Below are positions 17,196-25,614 of a stretch of 64,000 nucleotides of DNA, piece after piece. The translations under genes and the position numbers were made by a program. Source of the DNA: Pseudobdellovibrio sp031428275 (GTDB lineage: Bacteria; Bdellovibrionota; Bdellovibrionia; Bdellovibrionales; Bdellovibrionaceae); assembly GCA_031428275.1 (NCBI GenBank), contig JANPPC010000013.1, forward strand, positions 124,001 to 188,000, written 5' to 3'. The number at the start of each line of letters is the position of its first letter. The first letter of the stretch is position 1. Below the pieces are notes generated by a model that had not been told where the DNA came from, did no database searches, and worked only from the letters and a program-made list of their open reading frames with translations.

Positions 17196-17789
17196 ATGAA
17201 AAAAATGTTAATGATTGCCGTTTTGATGATCGCACAAATTAGTTTGGCTGGGCCACTAGCCCGCGAAGTGAAACCAATGAGCCGTGATACTCATTTAACA
17301 GAGTTATCTAAAGATAGTTCATTCAAAGAAGCGCGCGAAAAACTAAAAGCTGGCAAAGAGCTTTCCGCAAAAGAGAAAGCTTCTTTAGTAAAATTAACTG
17401 ATGCCGCCCTGGCAGGAGTCAGTGTTTCGGCTGTGAATATTCAATTATTAGTTCAAGTTAAACCTGAAATTTTAGCTGAAGTTCAAGCTAAAGCCGGGAT
17501 TTTAAAATCAACTACAGCAACTAAAGAACAAAAAGACTTAGCTGAATTAGATTTAAAGATCTTAGATGCTGGCGGCCGTTCACTTGATGTCAATTCACCG
17601 ACTTTCAAATCGGATTTAGAAGTTTTAGAAACAGCTTCAAAGGTTGAAAACTATGCGAATTCAAGCGTGTTATCTTTTAAAGCTGAATTTATTAAAGCTT
17701 TGGACAGCGGTAAATCGATTGAAAAAGCAGTTTTAGTAGCTTCTAAAAATAAGTTTGATGCGAAGAAACTGAAAGAACTTTGTATCTAG
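17196..17789 (+). CDS. Small exported helical protein of unknown function
   Basis: This 197-residue protein has a signal peptide (MKKMLMIAVLMIAQISLAG) and then a Lys/Ala/Glu/Leu-rich, predicted helical body (EAREKLKAGKELSAKEKASL). GAGGG lies seven bases before the ATG. I recognise no family. Its TAG stop shares the palindrome CTAG with the stop of convergent motB, so the two genes overlap tail to tail by three bases with no room for a separate terminator. Confidence 0.7.
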   Translation: MKKMLMIAVLMIAQISLAGPLAREVKPMSRDTHLTELSKDSSFKEAREKLKAGKELSAKEKASLVKLTDAALAGVSVSAVNIQLLVQVKPEILAEVQAKAGILKSTTATKEQKDLAELDLKILDAGGRSLDVNSPTFKSDLEVLETASKVENYANSSVLSFKAEFIKALDSGKSIEKAVLVASKNKFDAKKLKELCI

Positions 17790-18556
17790 TTCTGAGACTT
17801 TTCGTCTAAAATTAAATAGATTTCAATACGACGATTCTGAGAGCGACCCTCTTCAGAATCGTTGCTTTTCAAGGGCCTTGTATCGGCGTACGAAATAGCC
17901 GCCAATCTTTTTGGATCCATCTGATGATACTTAATTAAATACTTCACAATGCTAGTCGCCCGTAGCGAAGCAAGCTCCCAGTTTGACTCGTAGGGTGCGT
18001 CTTTACCAACGGGTTGGTTATCAGTGTGCCCTTCAATTACTATCTTACGATCGGTCTCTTGCAGCAGAGCAGCTAATTTGTCTAACGCAGGCAGTGCGGT
18101 CACTTTAATTTTTGTACCGCCCGGATTAAAAAACTGCGACGAAGCTAAAGCAATACGAACCCCAATGGCATCGTGACGAAGTTCTTGAATTTTCTCTTTG
18201 TCGGACGTATCTAGTTTTTTTTCAATGTAGCGGTTTACGTATTCTTGCGTTTCGCCGGGGCCGCCGCGTGGGGGAAATCCCTCAAGCGGAATAATCACAT
18301 CGGCCGAGTTTTCTCCGCCCGCTTCGCCTTGATTAGCGCCCGTACCGGCTCCGCCGCCGCTACCCTCAAGTTTTAAATTAACCCGAACTGATTTTTCAAA
18401 AGATTTTTGTTTTTCTTGATTGTTATTTGAGGTCGCGTACATCACAACAAAAAACGCAAACAGCAGCGTAATAAAATCAGCGTAAGACACAAGCCATCTG
18501 TCATGGTTCTCGGGCTCTTCGTGATTGCTTTTTTTGTTGCTAAACTCTTCGCTCAT
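17786..18556 (-). CDS. motB: MotB, flagellar stator subunit
   Basis: This 256-residue protein has an N-terminal membrane helix with RWLVSYADFITLLFAFFVV; Asp27 is the proton- or sodium-carrying residue. A glycine-rich linker follows, then an OmpA-type peptidoglycan-binding domain (VIEGHTDNQPV, WELASLRATSIVKYL, RSQNRRIEI). It anchors the stator to the wall and powers flagellar rotation with MotA. The motA gene overlaps it by 17 bp upstream. Gene order motA-motB is the usual one. Confidence 0.93.
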   Translation of the reverse strand: MSEEFSNKKSNHEEPENHDRWLVSYADFITLLFAFFVVMYATSNNNQEKQKSFEKSVRVNLKLEGSGGGAGTGANQGEAGGENSADVIIPLEGFPPRGGPGETQEYVNRYIEKKLDTSDKEKIQELRHDAIGVRIALASSQFFNPGGTKIKVTALPALDKLAALLQETDRKIVIEGHTDNQPVGKDAPYESNWELASLRATSIVKYLIKYHQMDPKRLAAISYADTRPLKSNDSEEGRSQNRRIEIYLILDEKSQN

Positions 18557-19298
18557 TATTGCTCGTGTATGAAATTAGTTTTTGTTCAATAAGTTGTGAA
18601 TTAAGCCCCGTGCCAACCAAAAGTGCACCATCTAGTATCATCATTTTATGCTTTGAAACTTCGAATACATTTTTCTTAATTTTATTACCGATCGGGATAA
18701 AAACTAGATTGGCAAAGCCCACCCCGTATATAGTTGCGACGAAAGCGACCGCGATGCCGGTGCCTAATTTTGAGGTATCAGACAGATTACCCATCACGTG
18801 AATCAAACCAAGTACCGCACCGATGATGCCGATCGTTGGCGAAAAACCACCGGCGTCGATCCAGATTTTTCCGGCTTGTAGTAATTTTTGTTCTTCTTTT
18901 TCGATGATATTTTCAAAAATTTGTCTGGTTAACTTCGGATCAACCCCGTCGATCACATTTTTCAAAATTTCTTTTAACATCGGCGATTTTAATTGTGGAA
19001 GCTTGGGCTCTAAAGCTAAAGGAGATTCTTTCTTGGCAATTCTTGAGCATTCTAAAATTTCTGATATAGGCTGTTCAAAATTTAATTTTTGTTCGCGAAA
19101 ACTTTCACGAAAAAGTTTGTACCCAAGCTTTAAATCGCGCGATCGGTTTGAAACCATAACGGCCCCGATTGTACCCGCCATCACAATTAAAAAAGCAGTT
19201 CCTTGCATGAGCGAAGCGATATGCCCGCCTTCGATGAAATTGCCTAAAAGAATTCCGCCTATACCTATCAAAAGTCCAAAAATTGTTGCTCTATCCAT
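18540..19298 (-). CDS. motA: MotA, flagellar stator subunit
   Basis: This 252-residue, four-helix inner-membrane protein carries a first helix FGLLIGIGGILLGNFIEGG. The conserved cytoplasmic loop contains charged residues (SRIAKKESPLALE). The third-helix block GGFSPTIGIIGAVLGLI includes the channel proline, followed by VATIYGVGFANLVFIPIGNK. It forms the ion channel with MotB. It overlaps motB by 17 bp, so the two are translationally coupled. Bdellovibrio relatives usually carry several mot pairs; nothing here says which one this is. Confidence 0.93.
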   Translation of the reverse strand: MDRATIFGLLIGIGGILLGNFIEGGHIASLMQGTAFLIVMAGTIGAVMVSNRSRDLKLGYKLFRESFREQKLNFEQPISEILECSRIAKKESPLALEPKLPQLKSPMLKEILKNVIDGVDPKLTRQIFENIIEKEEQKLLQAGKIWIDAGGFSPTIGIIGAVLGLIHVMGNLSDTSKLGTGIAVAFVATIYGVGFANLVFIPIGNKIKKNVFEVSKHKMMILDGALLVGTGLNSQLIEQKLISYTSNNERRV

Positions 19299-19364
19299 AA
19301 AGACAGCGTGCCATACATAAACAAAGCTTTCACGTTGATCTACAACAGGCTAGACTAAAGGACT

Positions 19365-19937
19365 ATGGGGCAATGGTTTTTAAATATTGATTACTGGCTA
19401 CTTGAAAAAATTAATCAATCGGGAGCATTTGGCTTCGGTGATGTTTTTTTTCCGTGGATTACCGATCTAAACAAAACTTTTATTATTTGGATTGCTGTAC
19501 TATTTGTTTTTTTGATGTTTTGCAGAAAATATAAAATATTTGGCTTACTTGTTTTCTTCAATTTAGCCCTAGCGCTTGGCTGGAGCGATTTAGCCGGTAG
19601 TTATGTTAAAAATCATTATCTACGACTACGCCCATTCGAGAATAAAGAAATCATCGTCGTTCAAAAATCTCCGGCTGGTTCAAAAAGTTTTTATTCAAAT
19701 CATACTTCAAATATGTTTACCTTCGCCGCCTACACGGCGCAGTTGCTTCCGGGTGCTGCGATTCCGGTTTATACGCTAGCCTCATTAGTAGCGTATAGTC
19801 GAATCTACAATGCGGTTCATTATCCGTCTGATGTTTTGGCGGGTGGCTTAGCCGGATCACTCTGGGGTTTTTTATTTTCAGTACTGACAAAAAAATTATT
19901 AAAAAATTTTAAATCAAAAAAAGAGAATGCATTATGA
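19365..19937 (+). CDS. PAP2-family phosphatase
   Basis: This 190-residue membrane protein has all three PAP2 motifs: K82-x6-R89-P90 in KNHYLRLRP, the serine-His block FYSNHTSN with His113, and SRIYNAVHYPSD with Arg146, His152 and Asp156. It should dephosphorylate a lipid phosphate such as phosphatidic acid or undecaprenyl pyrophosphate at the inner membrane. Its stop overlaps the next start as ATGA. Its neighbour two genes downstream is a peptidoglycan glycosyltransferase, which favours a role in carrier-lipid recycling, though this is inference. Confidence 0.88.
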   Translation: MGQWFLNIDYWLLEKINQSGAFGFGDVFFPWITDLNKTFIIWIAVLFVFLMFCRKYKIFGLLVFFNLALALGWSDLAGSYVKNHYLRLRPFENKEIIVVQKSPAGSKSFYSNHTSNMFTFAAYTAQLLPGAAIPVYTLASLVAYSRIYNAVHYPSDVLAGGLAGSLWGFLFSVLTKKLLKNFKSKKENAL

Positions 19938-20917
19938 AGGTCGTCGTTACCGGCGCTAACGGTTTTCTTGGGTCTTGGCTGACTCGGCGCTTACTTGCTG
20001 AAGGTCATGACGTGACCGCCCTTATTCGCAAAACCAGTGATATTTCAGAACTTGAAGGCATTGACCCCACTTATGTTTACGGTGATATCAATGACCCGGC
20101 TTCGTTAGAAATTGCGTTTAAAGATAAAGAAATAGTATTTCATCTAGCCGGAGCAATCGCCTATAAAAAATCTGAACGACTGTTGATGGAAAAAGTAAAT
20201 GTGCAGGGTACGCAGAACGTAATCGACGCTTGCACCAAGTTAAATACCCCACAGTTGCTTCACCTTTCTTCGGTGGTGGCCGTTGGCGCATCATTTAAGC
20301 CCGAAGTTTTAACTGAGGAATCAAACTATGCTATTCAGAAATTAAATTTAGGTTATTTCGAAACAAAACGAAAGGCTGAGCAGTTAGTTATGGCCGCGGT
20401 GGGTGAAAATAAAATTCGCGCCGTCTGCGTCAACCCAAGTACCATTTACGGTGCCGGTGATGCAAAAAAGGGAAGCCGAAAATCTCAAGTTAAAGTTGCC
20501 GCTGGCCAATTTCCGTTCTACACGAACGGCGGTGTTAACGTCGTAGCGGTAGAAGATGTCGTTGACGGAATTCTATTAGCAGCTCAAAAAGGTAAGAATG
20601 GCGAAAGATATATTCTTTCTTCGCAGAACATCACAATTAAATCACTTTTCGAAAAAATCGCGGCCTTTGCCGGAGTCGATGCACCAAAAATTTTGATGCC
20701 GGATTGGGGTTTACATACCCTAGGCACAATCGGCGACAGCTTAAACGCTTTGGGCCTTAAGGGTGGCATCAGTCGCGAAAATGCTTATACCGCATCGATG
20801 TTTCACTGGTTTGATTCAACAAAAGCGCAAAAAGAATTGGGCTTTATTCCGTCTTCTTCTGACGCCGCTATCGAGAATAGCGTGCGTTGGATGAAAGAAA
20901 ACGGCTATCTGAAGTGA
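19934..20917 (+). CDS. NAD(P)-dependent epimerase/reductase (extended SDR)
   Basis: This 327-residue extended short-chain dehydrogenase has an N-terminal Rossmann motif VTGANGFLGSWL and the catalytic YFETKRKAE (Tyr-x3-Lys). NPSTIYGAGD and a C-terminal substrate domain follow. It resembles the dihydroflavonol-reductase/hopanoid-associated group acting on sugar or lipid ketones, but the substrate cannot be read from sequence. It is coupled to the PAP2 gene by ATGA and to the next gene by GTGA, so it belongs to a three-gene envelope operon. Confidence 0.9.
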   Translation: MKVVVTGANGFLGSWLTRRLLAEGHDVTALIRKTSDISELEGIDPTYVYGDINDPASLEIAFKDKEIVFHLAGAIAYKKSERLLMEKVNVQGTQNVIDACTKLNTPQLLHLSSVVAVGASFKPEVLTEESNYAIQKLNLGYFETKRKAEQLVMAAVGENKIRAVCVNPSTIYGAGDAKKGSRKSQVKVAAGQFPFYTNGGVNVVAVEDVVDGILLAAQKGKNGERYILSSQNITIKSLFEKIAAFAGVDAPKILMPDWGLHTLGTIGDSLNALGLKGGISRENAYTASMFHWFDSTKAQKELGFIPSSSDAAIENSVRWMKENGYLK

Positions 20918-21702
20918 GAAAGTTTTTAATTCTTACAAGTTCAGTTTTTTTAATGAGCGTAGCGCTATTTCTATGGTGGCTCCCCAGCGAAAAACAAATC
21001 AAAGGCTGCTTAAAAACGTCGATGTTTGACGTAGAACTTTGTCCGAAATCTAAAAATTATATTTCGCTAAGCAATATTTCTAAGAACCTACAAAATGCGA
21101 TTATTCTTTCAGAAGATGCCTCGTTCTATCAGCACAATGGTTTTGACCAAGATGGTATTGCTCATTGCATAGAAAAGATTAAAGAAAAGCGTAAGTTAGT
21201 TTGTGGTGGTTCAACAATTTCACAGCAGCTAGCTAAGAATATTTTTTTATCTAAAGATAAAAGTTTTTTTCGTAAAGGGGCCGAGGCCATTATTACGTTT
21301 AAGATCGAGAAAAGCTTAAGTAAGAAAGAAATTTTAGAGCGTTACCTAAACGTCATTCAGTTCGGTAAGAATATCTTTGGCGTGAAGCAAGCCGCGCAAT
21401 TCTATTTCAAGAAGTCGGCGTCTCAGCTTTCGGTAAATGAAGCTGCATTTCTAGCGATGGTACTGCCAAACCCAGAAAAGTATTCGCAATCTTATTACCG
21501 AAAAGACTTAACTCGATTTGCCCGTAAGCGACTTAGTAAAATTGTAAATGACTTATTTCAGTACAAACGCATTGGTGAAAACGAATATTTGGCAGCCCAG
21601 GATAGTTTAGACTTTTTCTTAAAGTCAGGTCTTAGTGCACCCCCGCCTAAAGAGCAAGAAGTGCTGACTGAAGAAGATCTTTCTGAGATGGAAGAAGAAT
21701 AA
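20914..21702 (+). CDS. mtgA: Monofunctional peptidoglycan glycosyltransferase (GT51)
   Basis: This 262-residue protein has one membrane helix (LILTSSVFLMSVALFLWW) and a GT51 domain: AIILSEDASFYQH with catalytic Glu67, GGSTISQQLAKNIFL, KIEKSLSKKEILERYLNVI with Glu142, and NEAAFLAMVLPNP. It polymerises lipid II into glycan strands without a transpeptidase domain. The GTG start at 20914 shares GTGA with the SDR stop; an upstream ATG at 20887 is inside the SDR gene. The acidic tail (EEDLSEMEEE) is unusual. A strong bidirectional terminator follows. Confidence 0.92.
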   Translation: MRKFLILTSSVFLMSVALFLWWLPSEKQIKGCLKTSMFDVELCPKSKNYISLSNISKNLQNAIILSEDASFYQHNGFDQDGIAHCIEKIKEKRKLVCGGSTISQQLAKNIFLSKDKSFFRKGAEAIITFKIEKSLSKKEILERYLNVIQFGKNIFGVKQAAQFYFKKSASQLSVNEAAFLAMVLPNPEKYSQSYYRKDLTRFARKRLSKIVNDLFQYKRIGENEYLAAQDSLDFFLKSGLSAPPPKEQEVLTEEDLSEMEEE

Positions 21703-21730
21703 AAAAGGCGACTTAGCAGTCGCCTTTTTT
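21701..21730. terminator. Bidirectional intrinsic terminator
   Basis: AAAAAAGGCGACT (21701-21713) and AGTCGCCTTTTTT (21718-21730) are exact complements around a TAGC loop. A-rich and T-rich flanks let it terminate both the plus-strand glycosyltransferase unit and the convergent caspase-like gene. Confidence 0.92.
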
Positions 21731-21766
21731 ATTTAATTTAGTTTCAATCAAAAACTTTACTACGTT

Positions 21767-22504
21767 TTAGTTTAGCGGGTCAGAATCAATTTTGGTTTGA
21801 GAGCTGCCACGAAAAAACTTTTTAGAATCTGCGTTGATACCAACCATTCGAACGGGTTGATCGGCCGTAAAAAGGGCCGCATCGTTATTTGAAACTCCGA
21901 ATGCGTCAACCCATTTCCAACCAAAGCTCCAAGCGGTTAACGAGGGGCCAAATTCAAATTCAGCATTGGCATTGATTCCATTTGAACCAACGCTGACATC
22001 AAAGCCCATATCGATAAAGGCTTGGTTATGCGATCGCCCAAAACATGAGGTGTTGTAAACCATGCGCAACTTGCGGTGCAAAGTTGCCGCCGCCGCACGT
22101 TGAGTAGCATTCGTGCTGGCCATTATTCTGGCCGCAAGAACGCTGGCATCGACGCGACCTTCCCGAAAGTATAAAGCCCCGTTTGAACCGTGAAGAGCAA
22201 TTACCATATCAATTGCACGAACTGAGGGTCGGGAAGCAAGTTCTAGTAAAACATTTTTTAGCATGTCTGCTCGCGCATTTTGCCCCTTAAGGTAAACTAC
22301 TTGTTTATAGTCGTCTCTTAGAATGATACCCGTTTGTGTTACTGTTAGCCGTTCAAGTACGTCGTAAAGGCCACGCATACTTCGTGAACCGTGTGTTTGT
22401 AGCTCGCTGACAACCACAAGCACACGGCCTTCTTTATTAACGGCTGCGTTTAGTGTACCGGTAAATCCTACTGATAATAAAAGACCCATTAGTAACTGCT
22501 TCAT
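21767..22504 (-). CDS. Exported caspase-like (clan CD) protein
   Basis: This 245-residue protein has a signal peptide (MKQLLMGLLLSVGFTG, cleavage near LNAA). IDMVIALHGSNG with His105 and LRMVYNTSCFG with Cys154 each follow a hydrophobic strand, the His-Gly and Cys signature of clan CD peptidases (caspase, clostripain, gingipain). The spacing and the GLYDVLERL helix fit that fold. Target and activity are unknown, and a non-enzymatic relative is possible. AGGAGG at 22510-22515 lies five bases before the chosen ATG. It is divergent from a TPR regulator. Confidence 0.6.
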   Translation of the reverse strand: MKQLLMGLLLSVGFTGTLNAAVNKEGRVLVVVSELQTHGSRSMRGLYDVLERLTVTQTGIILRDDYKQVVYLKGQNARADMLKNVLLELASRPSVRAIDMVIALHGSNGALYFREGRVDASVLAARIMASTNATQRAAAATLHRKLRMVYNTSCFGRSHNQAFIDMGFDVSVGSNGINANAEFEFGPSLTAWSFGWKWVDAFGVSNNDAALFTADQPVRMVGINADSKKFFRGSSQTKIDSDPLN

Positions 22505-22603
22505 CATAACCTCCTCAGGTTTTATTGTTTGTTGCTTGTATAAGGTTTTAGTTTCAAACCCTAAAGACCTCAACGTAGCTAAACTTATAATTAATGATTT
22601 GAT

Positions 22604-22631
22604 TTGATTAGATACTAAATCTGGATATAAA
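22604..22631 (+). promoter_or_regulatory. Candidate promoter of the TPR regulator, leaderless mRNA
   Basis: TTGATT (22604-22609) and TATAAA (22626-22631) are 16 bp apart. Transcription would start about seven bases after the -10 element, practically at the ATG at 22640. No ribosome-binding site precedes that ATG, so the mRNA may be leaderless. Confidence 0.45.
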
Positions 22632-22639
22632 CTATTGAA

Positions 22640-24373
22640 ATGACTTACGAAAAACTATTTTACAGCGGCGATTATCAAAAAATAGATGAAAAATTTAAAG
22701 CTACAACAGCCGCCCAACTTAGTTCGAATGAGTTGGTATTTGTCATCGGAGCCCTTAGCTTTTCATCTCACATTGACCAGGCAGAAGCACTTTTAAACAG
22801 TATTTCACAAAGCGACCTAGCCATGGCGACGTTTTTTCTTGCGGTCGGTTACACACGAAATTCAGATTACGTGAAAGCTCAGAAACTTTTGTTAAATGCT
22901 TTAGCCAACATTAAAAAAAATTCTACGAAAGACTTGTTTTTCTATTACCAGGGCTTAGGTTTCTATCGTTATTTCGGAGCGCGTTTTAAAAAAGCTGAAG
23001 CTTGGGCGACATTGGCTAAAAATAATATCACTGCTGAAACGCCTCAGTATTTTAAACTCATTCACCAAGATTTAATGTCACACATACTATTGAAGCGTGG
23101 TCGAATTCATCTTGGTTTAAAAGCCGCTGAAGAAGCTTTGCAAAGCGCTATTCATTTAAAAAGTAAATCTTCTGAAGAAGCTATTCTAGTTTCTAAAACA
23201 ATTTATGAATCACAGTACTTAAGTAAACCCGAAGAAACTTTACTTAAAATTGAAAAACTACTGAAACAGTTCAAGAGAAATAGTAACTACTCTTATATAA
23301 ATTTAGCTTTAGAACACGTTCGTAGACTAAACCTAACAGGAGAACTGACTAAATCAGCCAACCTGCTAGAAGAAGTGAAAGCAAGCGTATTTGCTGGATC
23401 CATGAACCGTCAGAAAGCAATGTGGTCTTTTCGTTTTTCACATCTGTGCTATTTAAAAAACCAAGTCGACCAAGCGCTTAGTTTTATTGAAACGTCTCTA
23501 AGCTATTTAGACTCAAAAGTTGATTTAGTTCTAAAAGTACAAATATTGGGATTGAAATACAAAATTTCAAAACGTCGCGGCCTAAATGTTTTAAGCTTAG
23601 AAGACGAAATTAAATCATTAACCTTTCTAACTCAAGAAAGCACGGCCCTTAGTTATGCTTACCGCTACGGTTGGATCAAAAAGCCTAATACTGAAGACGC
23701 TTATTCATATTTTTTTCACCGCTGGTTAAAAGATGGATACAAAGACTATGCAACTTTACAAAGCGTATTGAAAAAAAATTGGAATTCACTATTAGTCGAT
23801 TTACTACCTGAGGATCGAAAGAATTTCATTTATCTAGATATAGTACCTAAAAAAGGAATTCTATTTTTTGAAGATCAAATTATATTCAAAGACGGCATTA
23901 CCCCACTTCTGCGTCAGGCGCTTTTACTTTTAAAGCGAGGGCCCTGTTCAAAAAAAGCTTTTGTAGAATCAATCTGGGGTTATCAATACGATTCTTACCG
24001 ACATGACCCACTTATCTACACAGTTATCAACAGGCTAAAAGAGTTCATGAAGCCATTTTCAGACCAAGTTTACATACAAGAGAATCAAATTTATCTACAA
24101 CAAACCGACGTTCGGGTTTACGAACATTTATCAATGCCGCCCAAAACATCTTTGAACGATAACGTCCCCGAAGAAGTTTCAAATCTAAATCAACGTCAGT
24201 ACGAACTACTAAGTTACCTCAAATCACACACGGCGGTCTCTGTCAGCCAGGCCTGCGACTATTTACATGTCAGTAAAATAACATCTTGTCGGGATTTGAC
24301 GACACTACTAAAACTTAAACTTGTTGTTAAACGTGGTCGCGCGCGAGCGACCACCTACAGCCTAAGGGGTTAA
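22640..24373 (+). CDS. TPR-containing winged-helix transcriptional regulator
   Basis: This 577-residue protein has an N-terminal and central helical repeat region like TPRs (ALNSISQSDLAMATFFLAVGY, SKDLFFYYQGLGFYRYFGARF). A segment near residues 415-490 (RQALLLLKRGPCSKKAFVESI) resembles an OmpR-type winged helix. The C-terminal winged helix (LLSYLKSHTAVSVSQACDYL, VVKRGRARATTYSL) resembles MarR/DeoR types. Two DNA-binding modules in one chain are unusual. It is divergent from the caspase-like gene, its likeliest target, and 1 bp from an exported protein gene. The start has no Shine-Dalgarno site. Confidence 0.65.
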   Translation: MTYEKLFYSGDYQKIDEKFKATTAAQLSSNELVFVIGALSFSSHIDQAEALLNSISQSDLAMATFFLAVGYTRNSDYVKAQKLLLNALANIKKNSTKDLFFYYQGLGFYRYFGARFKKAEAWATLAKNNITAETPQYFKLIHQDLMSHILLKRGRIHLGLKAAEEALQSAIHLKSKSSEEAILVSKTIYESQYLSKPEETLLKIEKLLKQFKRNSNYSYINLALEHVRRLNLTGELTKSANLLEEVKASVFAGSMNRQKAMWSFRFSHLCYLKNQVDQALSFIETSLSYLDSKVDLVLKVQILGLKYKISKRRGLNVLSLEDEIKSLTFLTQESTALSYAYRYGWIKKPNTEDAYSYFFHRWLKDGYKDYATLQSVLKKNWNSLLVDLLPEDRKNFIYLDIVPKKGILFFEDQIIFKDGITPLLRQALLLLKRGPCSKKAFVESIWGYQYDSYRHDPLIYTVINRLKEFMKPFSDQVYIQENQIYLQQTDVRVYEHLSMPPKTSLNDNVPEEVSNLNQRQYELLSYLKSHTAVSVSQACDYLHVSKITSCRDLTTLLKLKLVVKRGRARATTYSLRG

Positions 24374-24374
24374 G

Positions 24375-24872
24375 ATGAATAGCATATCGAGAATATTAAG
24401 AACTGCCGTAGCGGGTCTAATAACCATATTCATCACAAATGTCGTGTCGGCCGAAACCCTCATACTAAATGCACAGTATTCAATCCCCGTAACTTCGAAT
24501 GAAGAGCTCGCAGTGAATACATTTGATCTTGCAAATTACCAAGTCAATATCGAGTCCGATTCGCAGGCCTTAATGTCTTTCGACCTTCCCGAAGATATGA
24601 CAGGCGTTAGGGGTCAGAAGTTAAAATTCGCGCTAAAAGGTAAACTGGCCGACGGTACAAAAATATTAAGCTCACGCAACGGCAAAGCCATTTGCAAAGG
24701 CCTTTGGGTTAATATGGAATGTAGTTTCGTATTTAAGAACATCAATACAAACGAGCGCGAACTTAAAAAAATCGTAAAAGCTAAAATGCCCGCGCACGAA
24801 TTAGAAATGCGGTTAAAATTATTGAAAAGCTTTAGCAACGACCCGATTGGCGTTGCCAAAGTTTGGAAATAG
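24375..24872 (+). CDS. Exported protein of unknown function
   Basis: This 165-residue protein has an N-terminal signal (ILRTAVAGLITIFITNVVSAE). The mature part alternates in a beta-rich way (NYQVNIESDSQALMSF) and keeps one Cys pair (KAICKGLWVNMECSF). I recognise no family. It begins one base after the stop of the TPR regulator, so it is almost certainly co-transcribed and may be a periplasmic partner of that system. Its stop is one base from the stop of the convergent ABC permease. Confidence 0.65.
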   Translation: MNSISRILRTAVAGLITIFITNVVSAETLILNAQYSIPVTSNEELAVNTFDLANYQVNIESDSQALMSFDLPEDMTGVRGQKLKFALKGKLADGTKILSSRNGKAICKGLWVNMECSFVFKNINTNERELKKIVKAKMPAHELEMRLKLLKSFSNDPIGVAKVWK

Positions 24873-24873
24873 A

Positions 24874-25614
24874 TTACTGAATCAGTTTTCGACTGAATAG
24901 CTTTTTGGCAATTAGCGCAAATACAACGAAGTAAACGATTAAAATTCCAATATCGACCAAGCTCATTAAACTAACCTGACGGTATAAAATCGTTCGGGTT
25001 AGTGAAACAGCATGGGTTAACGGAAAGATCTGTGCGATTGATCTAATAAAGATTGGCATATCGGCAATCGAAAAATAAGTGCCGCTGATTAAAGACATGG
25101 GTATTATCAAACCCGAGGTCGAAAAAATAAAAGAGTCATAGTTCTTGGCAAGCGACGTAACGATCATTCCAAATGCGGCGAAGATTAAACATAATAAAAA
25201 CAAAACCGGTAAAACCAAGTAAACTTCGGCCTTGAATAAGCCAAATAGTAACGAAATTAAGATGACGCCACATACGCCGATAAAACCTTTCGTCGCCGCC
25301 CACAGAATTTCACCAAATAAAATTTGATTCGGGTTAAGCGGCGTTAGTAACATCGTCAGATAGGTTTTTTGATAAGTTAATTTTGTATAGTTTGGGTATG
25401 TCGATTCAAAATAAGAAACCATCATCGCAGTCGAAGCTAATAGTCCTGGGTAATAAAACTCAATAAAACTTAAACCTTCGATTTGTTCAACGAAACGGCC
25501 TAAACCAAAACCAATAGCCGCCAGATACATTAAAGGCTCTAGCGTCGTCCAGAACAACGTAACTAAAAAGGTCTTACGAAAAAATAAAAAATTGCGAAGC
25601 CAGACCTGTATCAT
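24874..25614 (-). CDS. ABC-2 type transporter permease (NodJ-like)
   Basis: This 246-residue, six-helix permease of the ABC-2 family has YPGLLASTAMMVSYFEST and IPMSLISGTYFSIADMPI, the latter close to the NodJ/DrrB motif preceding the last helices. It should export a lipid, glycolipid or drug-like molecule with the ATPase encoded upstream, which overlaps it by 4 bp (ATGA). Substrate is unknown; NodJ homologues outside rhizobia are general exporters. Confidence 0.88.
   Translation of the reverse strand: MIQVWLRNFLFFRKTFLVTLFWTTLEPLMYLAAIGFGLGRFVEQIEGLSFIEFYYPGLLASTAMMVSYFESTYPNYTKLTYQKTYLTMLLTPLNPNQILFGEILWAATKGFIGVCGVILISLLFGLFKAEVYLVLPVLFLLCLIFAAFGMIVTSLAKNYDSFIFSTSGLIIPMSLISGTYFSIADMPIFIRSIAQIFPLTHAVSLTRTILYRQVSLMSLVDIGILIVYFVVFALIAKKLFSRKLIQ

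Noticed and set aside
18823..19320. 165-codon open frame antisense to motA
   Set aside because: It is the mirror of a strongly conserved gene, has no ribosome-binding site, and its composition follows the motA codons.
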